Source: Holophagales bacterium
Lineage (GTDB): Bacteria > Acidobacteriota > Thermoanaerobaculia > Multivoradales > Multivoraceae
Length of the DNA: 61,446 nt
Direction: 5' to 3'
NCBI GenBank assembly: GCA_009836625.1
Contig: VXVC01000002.1
Span: 204,822 to 266,267 of the forward strand
Shown one piece after another: positions 60,478 to 61,446 of this stretch. Made by a program: the position numbers and the translations under genes. Every line of letters starts with the position of its first letter. Position 1 is the first letter of the stretch. The notes below the pieces were generated by a model. That model was not told where the DNA came from. It searched no databases and saw nothing but the letters and a program-made list of their open reading frames with translations.

Positions 60478-60507
60478 TTGACACGGCCGGCGTTGCCCCA
60501 CTAGCAT
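60478..60507 (+). promoter_or_regulatory. Ribosomal RNA operon promoter
   Basis: TTGACA (60478-60483), 18-nt spacer, TAGCAT (60502-60507): the strongest -35/-10 pair in the window. Start expected near 60514-60516, giving a leader of about 370 nt. GTGGGG (60472-60477) and CCCCAC (60496-60501) form an inverted repeat flanking the -35 and touching the -10, which may be an operator or chance. Confidence 0.8.
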
Positions 60508-60514
60508 CCTCTCC

Positions 60515-60883
60515 TTCGCTCAGCGGAACCGCGGACGGAGCCTTGAGGGGAACCATCCAGCGCGGGACGCGGGCAGGTCGCGAAGCGGCGTTGGCGCCGC
60601 GCTTGGTCCCACGGGGCCCCGCGGCCACGAATGGCCGGTTCTTTGAAAACTGAATAGAGGAAGTAGTCCGCGTCGATTCCTCGGCGGCCACGGCGGCCGT
60701 CGAAGATGACGTCCTATAAGGACACAACACCTCGTCGATGTCGGGCGCGGCGGCTTCTCGCCGCCCGGCTGCGCATCGGCGATAAGCACTCCGGGACCAC
60801 GCCGTCCCGGGGGCGACCAAATGCCGAAGTAACGGCGCCCGGTGTCCGCGGCTCAGCCACGGACCCCGAGCGCATGCAGGATT
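60515..60883 (+). other. 16S rRNA leader (no gene), structured
   Basis: About 370 nt between promoter and mature 16S. Contents: a GC stem AAGCGGCG/CGCCGCGCTT with TTGG loop (60583-60604), boxA (60638-60650), and hairpins GTCCT-ATA-AGGAC (60711-60723), GGCGGC-TTCTC-GCCGCC (60749-60765), CCGGGAC-CACGCC-GTCCCGG (60791-60810), and GTCCG...CGGAC (60844-60864). Short frames in it look non-coding. The role is leader RNA for antitermination and RNase III-type processing; the pairing partner downstream of 16S is outside the window. Confidence 0.75.
60638..60650 (+). promoter_or_regulatory. boxA-like antitermination element
   Basis: GTTCTTTGAAAAC resembles the boxA of rRNA leaders, recognised as RNA by NusB-NusE (S10) to protect rRNA transcription from Rho. 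It lies about 125 nt after the predicted start and 234 nt before the 16S. Resemblance by eye. Confidence 0.6.

Positions 60884-61446
<563 letters not shown>

Overview
The window is GC-rich, gene-dense chromosomal DNA from a Gram-negative (diderm) bacterium. It contains DapF beside an LptM-like lipoprotein, HslUV, an MMPL/RND exporter, a periplasmic DsbD and an Omp85-like outer-membrane protein. By eye, the partial 16S rRNA gene at the right edge looks like Acidobacteriota, perhaps Thermoanaerobaculia; this was not aligned and phylum-level confidence is only moderate. Codon usage and base composition look uniform. I see no insertion sequence, prophage, integron, CRISPR array or tRNA, so this is core genome with a few lineage-specific genes between housekeeping blocks.

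Layout. 1-4.2 kb: the tail of a small DNA-binding protein, then nrdR-lon-thiL on the minus strand. 4.2-10.8 kb: hrcA-grpE-dnaJ (no dnaK), rsmE, recX, alaS. 10.9-18.4 kb: pgsA, an MMPL exporter, then the conserved translation/export block ffh-rpsP-khpA-rimM-trmD-rplS-rnhB. 18.4-23.7 kb: an unknown membrane-anchored protein, a DsbD-like reductase, a class I aminotransferase and a site-2-protease homologue. 23.8-28.9 kb: a PaoABC/Hcr-like molybdenum hydroxylase with a Tat signal, followed by a Cys-rich small protein, an exported DUF1326 protein and a STAS protein. 28.9-33.2 kb: cdd and the TCA block icd-sucC-sucD-ndk. 33.2-37.2 kb: an osmolyte-type ABC importer with a fused binding protein/permease, and an NSS sodium symporter. 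37.2-45 kb: a long minus-strand run trmFO-xerC-Trx-hslV-hslU-lptM-dapF-tyrS-PGPGW. 45-48.9 kb: topA (plus) facing dprA (minus). 49-53.2 kb: an envelope cluster of TPR protein, CsgG/LpoB-like exported protein and a 970-residue peptidase/propeller/barrel protein. 53.2-60.5 kb: a WalJ-like metallo-hydrolase and purS-purQ-purL-purF-purM-purN. 60.5-61.4 kb: rRNA promoter, structured leader and the first ~560 nt of 16S rRNA.

Most genes sit in tight operons with ATGA, GTGA or TGATG stop-start overlaps. Two initiation modes appear to coexist. Some genes have strong Shine-Dalgarno sequences (rplS, dprA and the 49.5 and 50.3 kb genes). Several operon heads instead have a TANNNT -10 box only 6-10 nt before the start codon, which predicts leaderless mRNAs.

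Most interesting items: the 49-53 kb envelope cluster; a perfect beta-clamp-like QLSLF motif at the N-terminus of the WalJ-like nuclease; a hairpin that fully pairs the rplS Shine-Dalgarno; a molybdenum hydroxylase whose FAD subunit keeps the 4Fe-4S loop but has lost three of four cysteines; and a binding-protein/permease fusion in reversed domain order.
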